A DNA stretch of 64,000 nucleotides from Meconema thalassinum. Lineage: Eukaryota; Arthropoda; Insecta; Orthoptera; Tettigoniidae. Below the pieces are notes generated by a model that made no database searches, was not told where the DNA came from, and was given only the letters and a program-made list of their open reading frames with translations. Location of the stretch: the NCBI GenBank assembly GCA_946902985.2, contig OX336389.2, forward strand, positions 1,078,227,788 through 1,078,291,787. The letters are read 5' to 3'. This document shows, one piece after another, positions 53,429 to 63,827 of the stretch. How positions within the stretch are numbered: the first letter of the stretch is position 1; each line of letters starts with the position of its first letter. Both the position numbers and the translations under genes were made by a program.

Positions 53429-54591
53429 TCAGTCGTTTGACTGGTTTGATGCCGCTCGCCATGCCTCACTGTCCTGAGCTAATAGTTTCATCTCTACATA
53501 GCTACCACACCCTACATCCGAGGCAATCTGTTTAACATATTCTAACCTTGGTCTACCCCTACAGTTCTTGTCCTCGACACTTCCTTCCATAATTAAGCTT
53601 GCTATTCCTGGGTGTCTTAGTATGTGTCCTACTAACCTATCTCTTCTCTTCATTAGCAGTCGCCAGAAACATCTCTCCTCTCCCACTCGTCTTAATACCA
53701 CTTCGTTTGTAACCCTATCTACCCATCTGATCTTCATCATTCTCCTGTAACACCACATTTCAAATGCTTCAATTCTCCTCTTTTCTGCTGCACCAATAGT
53801 CCAAGTTTCACTTCCATAGAGTGCCACGCTCCAGACAAAGGCTTTCAAAAATGACTTCCTAATACCTAAATCTATATTCGATGTCAACAGATTCCTGTTT
53901 TGTAGAAATGCTTTCCTTGCCTGAGCTAACCTACTTTTATATCCTCTTTGCTTCGTCCATCACTGGTTATTTTGCTTCCCAAGTAACAGAAGTCTCCTAC
54001 TTCCTTCAGCTTTTCACCTGCCAATTTGATGTCCATAGAGGTTTCTGATTTATTTCGGCTGCATTCCAGTATTTTTGTTTTACATTTATTAATTTTCATC
54101 ATGTATTCTTTCCGTAAGACGGAGTCCATACCATTCAAAAACTCATTCAAATCCTAAGGCGTGTCGGCCAAGATGACGATGTCATCAGCAAATCTCAGAG
54201 TTGAAATTATTTCTCCTTGAATCTTCACTCCCACTTTAAATTTTTCTCCAATTTCCTTCATTGCTTGTTCAATGTAAAGATTGAAAAGTATGGGTGATAA
54301 GTTGCAGCCTTGCCTTACACCTCTCTGAATACCAGATTCTCTCTCATGTCCATCAGCTCGAATGACTGCTGTCTGGTTTCTGTATAGAATGTATATCACC
54401 CTCCTATCCCTGTACTTTATTCCAATAGATTTCAAAATGTCAAACAATTTAGTCCAATTAACGTTATCAAATGCCTTTCTAAGTCTACAAATGCCATGAA
54501 CGTTCTCTTATCTTTCCTTATTCTGCCTTACAAAATCAGACTAAGACTTAGTACAGCTTCCCTTGTTCCTACATTTCTCCTGAAACCAAAC
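53429..54591 (-). pseudogene. LINE reverse transcriptase core and C-terminus
   Basis: In order on the minus strand: MAFVDLE at about 54500 (motif A aspartate, followed by a frameshift), SGIQRGVRQGCNLSPILFNL, STLRFADDIVILAD (FADD, catalytic) at about 54170-54200. A stop at 54154-54156 separates MDSVLRKEYMMKINKCKTKI, KEVGDFCYLGSKITSDG. A further frame then carries SVALYGSETWTIGAAEKRR, RRVGEERCFWRLLMKRRDRL and GHILRHPGI, the well-known C-terminal region of RTE/CR1-like proteins. The last codons precede the 3' tail. Frameshifts near 53890-53925, 54154 and 54480 make it non-functional. Confidence 0.82.
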
Positions 54592-54736
54592 TGTTCTTGC
54601 TGGTCTCCAACTTTATCACAAGTTAAATTAAAAAAGAGCTATTTGAAAGGAGGACACAAAGGTACACAAATAAAACATCTGAATGTCAAAGACCAAAGAC
54701 ATCAAAACTCAAAGACCAAAGACATCAAAACTCACA
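54592..54736 (-). repeat. 3' LTR of the BEL/Pao element (145 bp)
   Basis: It differs from the other LTR by about four substitutions, lacks ~18 bp (TTTTTAATTCACAAAG region) and has a 23-bp tandem duplication (AAAGACCAAAGACATCAAAA unit). LTRs of ~140 bp are short for the family. Divergence of about 3% makes it older than elements A and B. Confidence 0.88.
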
Positions 54737-54749
54737 TCCTCCCACCTAA
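54737..54749 (-). other. Polypurine tract of the BEL/Pao element
   Basis: On the minus strand AGGTGGGAGGA directly precedes the LTR start TGTGAGTTTTG, the expected position for plus-strand priming. Confidence 0.75.
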
Positions 54750-54913
54750 GCTAACTGAAATGGTACGGTATGAAGTTATCTTACAATATGCACATAAACA
54801 GAAACAATTAACTTACCCAAGCAACTAGAAACACATGGAAATCAAGACATTTTAAACAAGAATCAAATAACAACTGTACACACTGCAGTAAAGCAAACAC
54901 AAACTTCAAGATC

Positions 54914-56161
54914 TCAGTCCAAGTATCTTTTAGGTAACACAACTGTTCTTCCACTTCGTGGCACAGTTATATTGGCACTATCCTTTTTGGAAGTTGATGG
55001 TGTCTTCACTTTCAATTGTAGCAGTTCCTCAATAGGCGTGACACTTTCACTTTTAGCCTCAAGTATGTGGTAGATCCTCTGAATGGGTCGAAGTAGCTCT
55101 CCAGAGGCTGTTTTCAATTTGACATGTCGAACTGTGCCCTCGTTATCTGGTAACAAGTCACTCACAGTAGCCTGAGGCCAGTCTAACCGTTTATCACTGT
55201 CATTCCCAACAAGGACCACGTCTCCAATATTAACATTAGGAAACTCTTTACATTTGCTTCTCTGTACGAGCTGACCAAGGTACTCATTACGGAAACATCT
55301 CCGCAAATCTTCCTTAATTTTGGCACGATACTTCAGTCTTTGTTCCAGATTAGTCGACTCAATCACATCACACTCGGGCATTCCTGCTCGTCTGATGTCT
55401 TGAAAGAACATTGCTGGAGTAATGGGTGTGGGTTGTAGGCCATCTGAATCCAATTGGTAGGTGAGTGGACGAGAATTCAGGACACACTCACAATCACAAA
55501 GCACAGTTTCCATCTCTGGATAAGATAGAGATGATCGACGGAGCACCTTCCTCAGCAACTGTTTAGTTAAGCCAATTAGTCTCTCCCATCAACCACCCCA
55601 CCAGGCAGCTGTAGGAGGATTAAATTTCCAGTCTATTCTTTCCACTGAACAATACTCCAACACTTTGTCCCAATCAATTTTCCAAAACGCATTTTTGGCA
55701 CCTGTGAAATTAGTACCATTGTCACTAAAAATTCCAACAGGTCGACCTCTCCGGGCAACAAATCGTCTTAAAGCTTGCAGAAAACTGTCAGTTGATAAGG
55801 ACAAAACGAGTTCCAAATGGACTGCACTTACTACACCACAAGTAAAGAGACATACCCAAGCTTTTTGATTGTTCTTGAGATAAATAGGTCCTGCCATATC
55901 TACGCCTGTAATTTCAAAAGCTGCTGCTTCTCGTACTCTGTCAACAGGTAAAGGGGGTGCCGGTGAATCCAGCCTTTTGGGGTTTTGCCTCCTACAAACG
56001 ATGCACTTAGACACAACGGAATGAATCGTCTTTCTCCCTCCCATTACCCAATATTTCTCCCTGAGAATTGCAAGAAGACCTTGGACTCCCACGTGACATT
56101 GTTTCTCATGAATATGTCGAATCAGACGTTGAACAACAGGATGACTTTTGGGTAAGATCAC
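54914..56161 (-). pseudogene. pol: BEL/Pao integrase (H2C2 finger, rve core, DUF5641), one nonsense codon
   Basis: H2C2 zinc finger HIHEKQCHVGVQGLLA...CIVCRRQNP. The core has ITGVDMAGPIYL (first Asp) and GIFSDNGTNFTGA (second Asp). A TGA at 55589-55591 falls at a tryptophan of the conserved WWGGWWER motif, just before the catalytic Glu. In the same frame the protein continues at 55558 through LNSRPLTYQLDSDGLQPTPI and RCFRNEYLGQLVQRSK to the DUF5641 end GRTVVLPKRYLD. Apart from the stop, this ~400-residue integrase is complete. The stop at 54914 is about 165 bp upstream of the polypurine tract. Confidence 0.88.
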
Positions 56162-56207
56162 AGGAAAACGGAAGTCTATTGAATCAGGGCGATATGATAC
56201 TTAATCT

Positions 56208-57217
56208 TCAAGCGTAAAACCCATTTAGATCCTCAAAAGGTTGTAAAGCCGAGATGCACTTATCCGCAACACTTGAGAAACACTCACGTTGAACATATTT
56301 CCAAATTCTGACTTCAGCTTGCATTATTTCATCCACAGATAAGGAACCTTGTTTCCTGACAAAATATTGCGACTGAAAAGCTTTGCCATTGTGAATGAAC
56401 CTATACATCCATGCGTTCATTCGAACCAATTTTTCAAACTGTGAAAAGTACTTAAAATACCAGTCTGAACTAAGATTCTCAGAGACATTAAACATGGAAA
56501 CCACCGTTTTCCTTCTTTCCTTAGAAATAATTTCTTCATCATAATTTACAACCAACGATCAGGTGATCGGCGAAGCCATTTTGGACCCTCCCACCAAGAA
56601 GACTGTAAGAGCTTGTTCCCTGAACACCCTCTTGAAGGTAAGTCTGCTGGGTTTAAGGTGCCAGGTACAAAACGCCATTCTTCGACTTTTGTCAGTTTTC
56701 TTATTTCCATGATGCGATTCCAAACGAAAGGAGCCCACTGGTCTTCTCTTCGTATCCAGGCTAAGGTTGTCGACGAGCCACTCCAGAAAACAGATTGACA
56801 ATCCTCCGGAAAGCTTTCCCTCACAGAGTGGTGAATTCTAGCACCAATACTAGCCGCTAGTAACTCTAATCGTGGTATAGTCATCATTTTTGTGGGTGCC
56901 AATCGAACTTTGGCCTGGATCAACTGGACGTTCACACCAAATTCCGTCTCTACTCGGAGAAACACAACAGAAGCATATGCTACCTCACTTGCATCACAGA
57001 ATGTGTGCAAATACCATTTTTGAACATTGCTTGATCCTGGTAACCACCTAGGAATCTTGATTTGCAAAATACTAGGCAATTCTTCCATCCATCGTAAGAA
57101 CTTTGTTTGGATTTGGCTAGGTACCTCTTCATCCCAGCTCAATTTACGTTCCCACACTGTCCTCAGTAAAATTTTCGGAAACAATGTAGCTGGACAGATA
57201 AAGCCAATTTGGATCAA
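56208..57217 (-). pseudogene. pol: BEL/Pao RNase H-like domain and connector
   Basis: The frame 56546-57217 has HTFCDASEVAYASVVFLR and MMTIPRLELLAASIGAR, as in the Pao RNase H-like domain, then VFWSGSSTTLAWI where the family normally has Asp (codon GGC, 56777-56779). A substitution of a catalytic acid would abolish RNase H activity. NPADLPSRGCSGN and SSWWEGPKWL close the domain. The frame shifts near 56550 into 56208-56555 (a connector with MNAWMYRFIHNG), which leads to integrase. Confidence 0.82.
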
Positions 57218-58109
57218 AGATCTTGTGTGCGAACGACAGGATAATCCGCTTAGTCACCTTAGTAACACAAACATTTAAGCTACCAGGGCTAATACTCAAG
57301 GATTCATTTTTTCTGTCCCATATGAGGCCAAGGACATTAGAAAGTTTTGTTTCTGGAGCACAGAAAGGATCAGAAAATTCCCATCCCCTAAGATCAAATT
57401 TACACTCACTCATTAGGGCCGTAGCTTCATTGACAAGTCCTTTTAGTTCCATCTCATCATCCACTGAGCTAAGAAGGTTGTCCACATAAAAGCCATTAAG
57501 TAATGTCTGAATTGTAGTTTGTGAGTATTGTGATCCTCCCTCTTCACATCTTGTAGGTGCCGTTAACAAGTGTTTGCGTATTACCGCCCCAAGTAGAAAG
57601 GGACTTGGCGCTACTCCAAACACAACCCTTTTGTGTCTAAATATTACAAGATTGCCATCTTTGTATGGCCACACAAATCTAAGAAATTCACGATCAGAAG
57701 GATTCAGACTTATTTACAAGAATGCCCTTTTAATGTCAGCAACCACACCAAGTTTCTTCATGCGAAAATTTAACAACAGCGAAGGAATTTGCTCAATCAA
57801 ATTTGGTCCCTTTTCTAAACAATCATTTAGCGAAGGAGCGTGTTTTTCATGAGCAGAAGCGTCAAATACAGGCCTTACCCTGGTTGTGCTGTTCTCCTTC
57901 AGGACATGCCTGTGAGGAAGATAATGACCTCCCTGTTCAAGATCAGACATTGGAACCTTCTCAATCACTCCCTCATCTAGCCATTCCTCGAAAACCTGCT
58001 GGTACTCATCATAACACTGGTCACCTTTTAGTTTTTTCACAGTGTCAAGTCTATTAAGTGCTAAATTCAGGTTACTTGGGAGAGCGGGGTGCCCATCCAA
58101 CCATGGCAA
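57144..58109 (-). pseudogene. pol: BEL/Pao reverse transcriptase
   Basis: Two frames in tandem. The first (57714-58109) has YDEYQQVFEEWLDEGVIEKV, LPHRHVLKENSTTRVRPVFD and VVADIKRAFL (motif A Asp), with a stop at 57714-57716. The second (57144-57674) has FGVAPSPFLLGAVIRKHL and GFYVDNLLSSVDDE, where the catalytic pair reads YVDN. The second acid of YVDD is thus Asn (codon 57477-57479). A frameshift near 57190 connects to RNase H. A YVDN pair would be expected to lower or abolish polymerase activity. Confidence 0.85.
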
Positions 58110-58131
58110 GTGAACTTGGTATCTACCTGTA

Positions 58132-59181
58132 TCATCCGTGCAACAATCTCCAAAAGTGTCGCTCAGCTTCAGCTTGTAGCTCTAGTTTAGTCCTTTTTTC
58201 TGCTGGATCTGTAATTCCGATGAGATCTAACTTCCACATGTCTGCAATAGATACATCGCTGACTAGCATAGATATCACCATGAGAGCGGAATCAGTTCTT
58301 TCAGGTATTTCAGATACCATACCCAATACCGTCCATCCAAGACGGGTGTGTACAGCAACGAGTCCAGGGGTAAGATCTTTGACTTTTCCTGTGAACAGCT
58401 TGCCTGCTACATCAGCCCCTAGCAACAGCTCAATGGGACCTGGATGCCTACTAGTAGCCCTATCAGATAATGTGATACCCGTGTCTTTCAATTTCTTCAA
58501 GGTTTCACCATTGAGGCAAGGCAAATTGTCACAGATGTTGACCTGATCTAAAGCTTCAAGATTGCACTTGTATTGACCATCAAGACTGCTTAAATATATT
58601 CTGTACCTGGTGTGGAAACAGTTATCACTTCTCTGACCTCCAAAGAGTGAATGAACGATTTGCTCCTCACCAACAGTTTTGTATTTCATCTCTTTGGCAG
58701 TGCTTTTCAAATCATAAGATCTCTGCGACCCCGTGTCCACAATTGCTCTCACTTCTCGCTGGTGGCTTTCTTCACGAAGGATGAACTTGAGTGTTGGTAG
58801 CACAACGCCTAAACCACATGATAAACTAGCAAGTACTTGATCTGTCTGGGCAGGACTTGACTTATCAGATGCTGAAGCAGACTTGGCATTTACATTCCGT
58901 GGCAAATCAGGGCATAACAGAATCGCATGTTTCCTTTCACACACTGCACATTTAGGTTTGGATTTGCATTTGGTTGAAATGTGATTCGGATTTAGACACA
59001 CAAAACAGCACTTCTTATCCTTTATTATGCTCATTTTTTCATCTATTGACATATCCCTGGCCCTGTAGCAATCCACGCTAACATGACTATTTGACTCGCA
59101 AAATATACAAGTGAAATGTGTAGTCTTACTCTCTGGCTTTGTGAGGAGTCCTACAGCGGTGTATGGAGGTTTTTCTATCAC
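58132..59181 (-). pseudogene. gag-pol: BEL/Pao zinc knuckles and A17-type aspartic protease
   Basis: The N-terminal part carries three cysteine clusters: CIFCESNSHVSVDCY, CCFVCLNPNHISTKC and CAVCERKHAILLC, the nucleic-acid-binding knuckles of BEL Gag. The protease active site follows at VRAIVDTGSQRSY. LLLGADVAGKLFTGKV and AVHTRLGWTVLGMVSE are typical of the end of the A17 protease/DUF1758 segment. It overlaps the preceding gag frame by 55 bp in another frame, so a one-base lesion lies near 59160-59200. A stop or indel near 58110-58132 separates it from RT. Confidence 0.85.
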
Positions 59182-60187
59182 AGAATTCCTTGGCTCCTTC
59201 TTGTCGTGCGCCCTGACATGTGCAGGCTTTTAACCTCAAATCCTGATAAAGCAAGAGAAATACGTTCATCATTTGCAATTCAAGTTTCATAAATGTCATC
59301 AAATTTGATAGCCTACACTCTGCCTGAGTCACCTCACTACATGCTTGACTTCTCTGCCATGCCCTTAAAAAATCCTCGGGCATACAAGATTCTATCAGTG
59401 GGCACAAAATAGATGCACATTTTCCACTACTTACTCCTAATGCTTTCAAAGACCTCACATGGCTCTCCAATTTTTCATATAATTTTCCAAGAGGTAGCCT
59501 ATTGCTCTTATAATTCTGTAATACTAGGCCAAGTAACTCTCTAATGTACACTTCTATCAGGATATCCTCTTGGCCAAACCTATTCTTTAGAGCTTCTATA
59601 GCTAAATGATAGTTCTCTGCAGAAGGTGGATAGCTACTTACAACGTCATTAGCACGTGAACCGGGAATCATTGCCTGCATGAGATACAAAAACTTGTCCT
59701 CTGGTGGTATATTTGAGTCTTCATGCACTTTCCTAAACTAGCTCCGGAAAGGAATCCATTCCCGCACATCGCCACCATACTTCCGAAACTCGATGACCGG
59801 GAGTTTGAATTTCCTAACATTAGTATGCGATATTTCACTTGCGTTACTGGTATCCACTTTTAGTAACCGAGTTTCGAGGTCACTGACCTTGACCTTTATA
59901 GTTTCAAACTTTAATTTGAACTGGCTCACCTCATTCAAATGGGTCTCTAACTCGCCTTCCGTCGCGTCGTTCTCAAGCAGAATTTCGAATATGCCTTCGT
60001 CCTTTTGGTTTATGGTAAGCATACTGTCTTCAAAGACCCCGAATTGACTACGAACTTCCTGGCTGTCCACGTGTTCGGCATCAAAAAGCTTCCCCAATGT
60101 TACGTACTGCGTAGTGAACACGCGTTTTAAAACTGCTCTAGACTTTTTAATTTCTCCATAACTGATAAACTGAAGTAACACACTCAA
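59126..60187 (-). pseudogene. gag: BEL/Pao Gag (DUF1759-like), one nonsense codon
   Basis: Starts MSVLLQFISYGEIKKSRAVL at 60187, 18 bases from the primer site. A coiled-coil stretch (LETHLNEVSQFKLKFETIKV) is followed by KLPVIEFRKYGGDVREWIPF, the start of the capsid-like DUF1759 region. A TAG at 59738-59740 interrupts it; the same frame continues HEDSNIPPEDKFLYLMQAMI to about 59180. The stop replaces one residue, probably a Gln codon. The conserved pieces EALKNRFGQEDILIEVYIRE and ILCPLIESCMPEDFLRAW are intact. Confidence 0.85.
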
Positions 60188-60205
60188 GAAACATTAAACA
60201 AATTT

Positions 60206-60222
60206 CCTACGGTTGGACGCCA
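60206..60222 (-). other. Primer binding site of the BEL/Pao element
   Basis: On the minus strand, two bases after the 5' LTR, TGGCGTCCAACCGTAGG would pair with a tRNA 3' end. The tRNA is not identified here. Confidence 0.65.
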
Positions 60223-60224
60223 AA

Positions 60225-60363
60225 TGTTCTTGCTGGTCTCCAACTTTATGACAAGTTAAATTAAAAAAGAGCTATTTGAAAGGAGGACATTTTTAATTCA
60301 CAAAGAACAAGGTACACAAAGGAAACATCTGAATATCAAAGACCAAAGACATCAAAACTCACA
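60225..60363 (-). repeat. 5' LTR of the BEL/Pao element (139 bp)
   Basis: It starts TGTGAGTTTTGATGTC on the minus strand and ends CCAGCAAGAACA. No TATA box is obvious in this short LTR. Confidence 0.88.
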
Positions 60364-61390
60364 CGAACTGTCTTCACCCAACTCCGTTTCTATCTGGCTT
60401 TCCGTCATCTTGTAAATTATTCTAGACAGGATCTTTGAAGCATGAGTAATCAAGCTGATGGTACGGTAATCTTCACATTTGTCAGCTCCCACTTTCTTTG
60501 GTATAGGGATAATAACATTCTTCTTGAAATCAGGGGGTACCTCACCTGTCTCATAAATCCTACACACCAAGTAAAATAACCTGATCAGACCTTCATCTCC
60601 TATGCAGCGTAGCAACTCAATCGGTATATCATCTATGCCTGGTGCTTTGTTCCTGCTTAAGTCCTCCAATGCTCTGTAAAATTCTAATCTCAATATTAAA
60701 TCTCCATTTGCATCCTCATCAATTTCCTCCTCCATTTCCATTACATGATTCTCAATCCCCTTTCCCTTATACAAACACACTACGTAAGCCTTCCATCTCT
60801 CAACCTTTTCTTCCCTATCCTTTAAGGGCTTTCCATTTGTGTCCTTAATAATGCAGCATTTAATCTTCTTTTCCCCAAAAGTATTCTTAATCCTTCGATA
60901 AGCTGTGTCTACTTTTCTTAATTTCAGACAATTTTCTATACCTGCACATTTCTCTTTGAACCATTCTTCTTTCGCTTCCTTGCACTTCTTGTTTACCTCA
61001 TTTCTCAGACGTCTGTATTCTGCTTTCCTCTTTTCATCGCCTACATCCTTGTGCTTCCGCCTTTCATCCATCAATTCTAGTATATCCTGAATGATCCAAG
61101 GTCTTTTACCTATTCTTTCTTTCCTACCAATGTTTTCTTCTGTGGATTTTATTATTTCGTTCTTCAAAAGTGCCCATTCGTCTGCAATTGAAGATTGTTT
61201 AGGGTTTTCATTAGTCCTTCCTTTATATTCTTCTTGAATCTTTCATTTACATCCTTCACTTTCAGTCTGTCTATCGCCCACCTTTTTAGCTTTTGACTTT
61301 TCTTCAGTTTCTTCAACTTTAATCTGGATTTCATAACAACCAGATTGTGGTCAGAGTTTATGTCAGCACCAGGATATGTTTTACAATCCT
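60364..61390 (-). pseudogene. LINE reverse transcriptase, N-terminal part
   Basis: A connector rich in Lys/Arg/Glu, with RPWIIQDILELMDERRKHKD, leads to the fingers: FYRALEDLSRNKAPGIDDIP and PIPKKVGADKCEDYRTISL. It ends at the BEL insertion after IETELGED. The frame is open from 61167 to the insertion. Between 61167 and 61390 the remaining endonuclease end (INSDHNLVVMK, with the conserved SDH) is read in other frames. Confidence 0.8.
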
Positions 61391-62212
61391 AAATCTGGTT
61401 TCGAAACCTCTGCTTGACCATAATGAAGTCGATTTGGTAACGCCCTGTATCTCCTGGTCTCATCCATGTGTATATTCTTCTATTGTGGTTATTGAATAAG
61501 GTGTTAGCTATGACTAACTCATGCTCAGTGCAGAATTCCATCAGCCTTCTTCCTCGATCATTCCTTTCACCTAATCCGAAATCTCCTATCTTCCCTTCTC
61601 TCCCTTTTCCTACCACAGCATTCCAATCTCCCATTACTATAACATTTTCATCACCCTTGATATACCTCAGAATTTCATCTATTTCTTCGTACACCTTTTC
61701 AACATCTTCATCATCAGCTTGACTGGTAGGCATATAGACTTGTACCACTGTGGTGCACTAGCTTTAGTATTGATGTTTGCTACAATAATCCGTTCACTAT
61801 ATTGCTCATAATATTCCACCCGCTGTCCAAGTTTCCTACTCAATATGAGACCAACCCCTGCTTGACCATTGTTTGATTTAGTGCTAATGACCCTATAGTC
61901 ACCTGACCAAAAGTCCTGTTCTTCCTGCCAGCGCATTTCACTAATCCCAACCAAATCCATCCTCAACCTATCCATTTCCCTTTCTAAGTTTTCTAACCTT
62001 CCACTTCCTAGCAGACTTCTAACATTCCACGCTCCGATCCGTAGAATGTCAGATTTCCTCTTTGTCACTTCTGTGATGTTAACCCCCTCTCGAGTAGTCC
62101 CCACCCGGAGATCCGAATGGGGGACTAGTTTACCTCCGGATTGAAATTTTACGAGGAGGCCATCATCACGCATAATTATGCATAGAGAGGTGCATATCCT
62201 CGGTAATAGCAT
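61389..62212 (-). pseudogene. LINE AP-like endonuclease
   Basis: IGAWNVRSLLGSGRLENLER, then GISEMRWQEEQ (catalytic Glu), VGLILSRKLGQRVEYY, and after a frameshift near 61745, VMGDWNAVVGK (catalytic Asp and Asn) and RYQIDFIMVKQR. This is the APE-type nicking enzyme that starts target-primed insertion. Catalytic residues are intact. The frame stops at 61389, just before SDH. Start codon choice is uncertain because the LINE 5' end is not defined. Confidence 0.85.
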
Positions 62213-62275
62213 TACGGCTGTAGTTTCCCGTTGCTTTCAGCCGTGCAGCAGAACGCAGTGTAGCCGTTGGCTTAT

Positions 62276-63244
62276 ATTATCAATATCTTAACCGTCTATA
62301 AGACAAGTAAAGAATTGATTTATTCTGAAAGGCTGCTACTCTCTTTCAGAATAAGTAAAGAGCAATTCCAATAACAAAAATTCTAATCTTCTACTAACAA
62401 TTAAATACCAAAATTCTACTAACGAAAAAAATACTAAAGTTCCAGCAAAAACAAATACTACCACTAAAACAGTCTGTCACCGGGCACACTCACATGCACC
62501 CTCACACATTACAGTCTAATGAAACAATGAACTATATCTAATAAACAATGCAACTGCCACCAGACACACTCACACACCACAGTCTAATGGAACAATGAAC
62601 TATATTTAATAAACAAACTAACTACATACTTACAACTAAAACTAACTACATACTTACTGTAAATTCTAAGTTAGAGATTACTAAATGGAAAATACAGTAC
62701 ATCCCTTTGAGCTTTATCCTTTGGTTTATTATATACTAGCCAGTAGTGCTAGTAAATCTATGGATACGGGTCTTCTATATTTTTAAGCACTCTCAATTTG
62801 AAGCGTTCATTTCAAAACCTAGGCAAGTCCAAAAGTTGACTTTTTGAGATAAATACATCTTGTTTCTCTTCAAGGCCAGCTCTACGTATAGATATCATTG
62901 CTATCTCCAACAAGCACACAGGTCGGGTTATATACGAATGTGAAATATTGGGGATTCTACAAAAATATGACGAGTCCAATGCTTTTCCAATGCATTTTTA
63001 AGGGAATTAATTACCTGGAATGTTTGTCATTCAATAATGATGTGTACTTTGTTAGGATGTAGGCCTACATAATAAATAATCGTAAATGAGGATTAACATA
63101 TTTTTAGCCTATTTTCATTTTATGAAACAATTGGCATATGAAATCACCTTTTGTCCGTGTGTGCGTATGTGGGTGTGTGTGCCCCCCCCTAATAACTACT
63201 AATTTATATACGAGAAGAAGAAATGGAAAAATGGAAATTGTGGG
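62276..63244. other. AT-rich spacer with a short tandem duplication
   Basis: CAGTCTAATGAAACAATGAA (about 62512) recurs as CAGTCTAATGGAACAATGAA (about 62580), each within a ~68-bp unit that also carries CACACTCACA. A C run occurs at 63183. If the BEL/Pao fragment at the right edge is complete, its 3' LTR could lie here, but I see no LTR pair. No gene was recognised. Confidence 0.45.
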
Positions 63245-63772
63245 TGTGATAAGCCGACAAATCTAGGTGGCCATTGGGCCATGAGATGATAAGCATACCA
63301 GACTACATGGTCATTGGCACAGATGGTGATATGGAGACTTAACTACATGGTCATTGGCTCATATGATGATAAGCAGGCCAGACTGGATGGTCATTGGCAC
63401 ATGTGATTATAAAAAAGACCTGACTACATGGTCATTGGCCCAGATGATGATAAACAAACCTGACTACATGGTCATTGGCCCAGATGATGATAAGCAGACC
63501 TGAGTACAAGGTCATTGGCCCTGATGATGATAAGCACAAATGATTACATGGTCATTGGCCCATGAGACGATAAGCAGACCTGACTACATGGTCATTGGCC
63601 ATGTGATGATCAGCAGGTCTGACTACATGGTCATTGGCCCAGATGATGGGTAGGAGACCTGTCTTTATGGACATTGGTCCAGAGAATGATAGGAAGACCT
63701 GACTACATGGTCATTGTCCCAGTTGATGATAAAAAGACCGAACTACATGGTCTCTGGTCCAGATGATAGTAA
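63245..63772 (+). repeat. 40-bp minisatellite, about 13 units
   Basis: Each unit reads approximately TGACTACATGGTCATTGGCC then CAGATGATGATAAGCAGACC. Units vary at a few bases and in one- or two-base length. The array ends ~55 bp before the stop codon of the BEL/Pao fragment at 63828, so it may be part of that element's 3' untranslated region. Confidence 0.9.
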
Positions 63773-63827
63773 GAAAAGTTAAATTAAACAAAAAATATAT
63801 ACAAAATTGAAGCCAATATAAAAATGT

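Larger units (their letters stand above)
54592..60363 (-). mobile_element. BEL/Pao retrotransposon inserted in the LINE
   Basis: Terminal repeats 54592-54736 and 60225-60363 begin TGTTCTTGCTGG and end AAACTCACA. The flanking 5 bp are CAAAC (54587-54591) and CGAAC (60364-60368), a target duplication with one mismatch. LINE sequence continues across it, as shown by the fragment at 52255. The polyprotein frame on the minus strand has DUF1759-like Gag, zinc knuckles, A17-type protease, RT, RNase H and integrase with DUF5641. A primer site and polypurine tract sit at the right places. Several stops, frameshifts and catalytic changes show it is dead. Confidence 0.92.
53402..62275 (-). mobile_element. 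RTE-type LINE (endonuclease plus reverse transcriptase), split by a BEL/Pao element
   Basis: Read on the minus strand: an AP-like endonuclease (61389-62212), the N-terminal RT part (60364-61390), then, after the BEL insertion, the RT core and C-terminal region (53429-54591). It ends near a TAGTTAGTTAGTAG tail at 53402-53420. There is one polyprotein frame and no separate ORF1, as in RTE-like elements. Stops and frameshifts occur in each segment. The 5' end lies near 62275 but is not defined. Confidence 0.8.
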
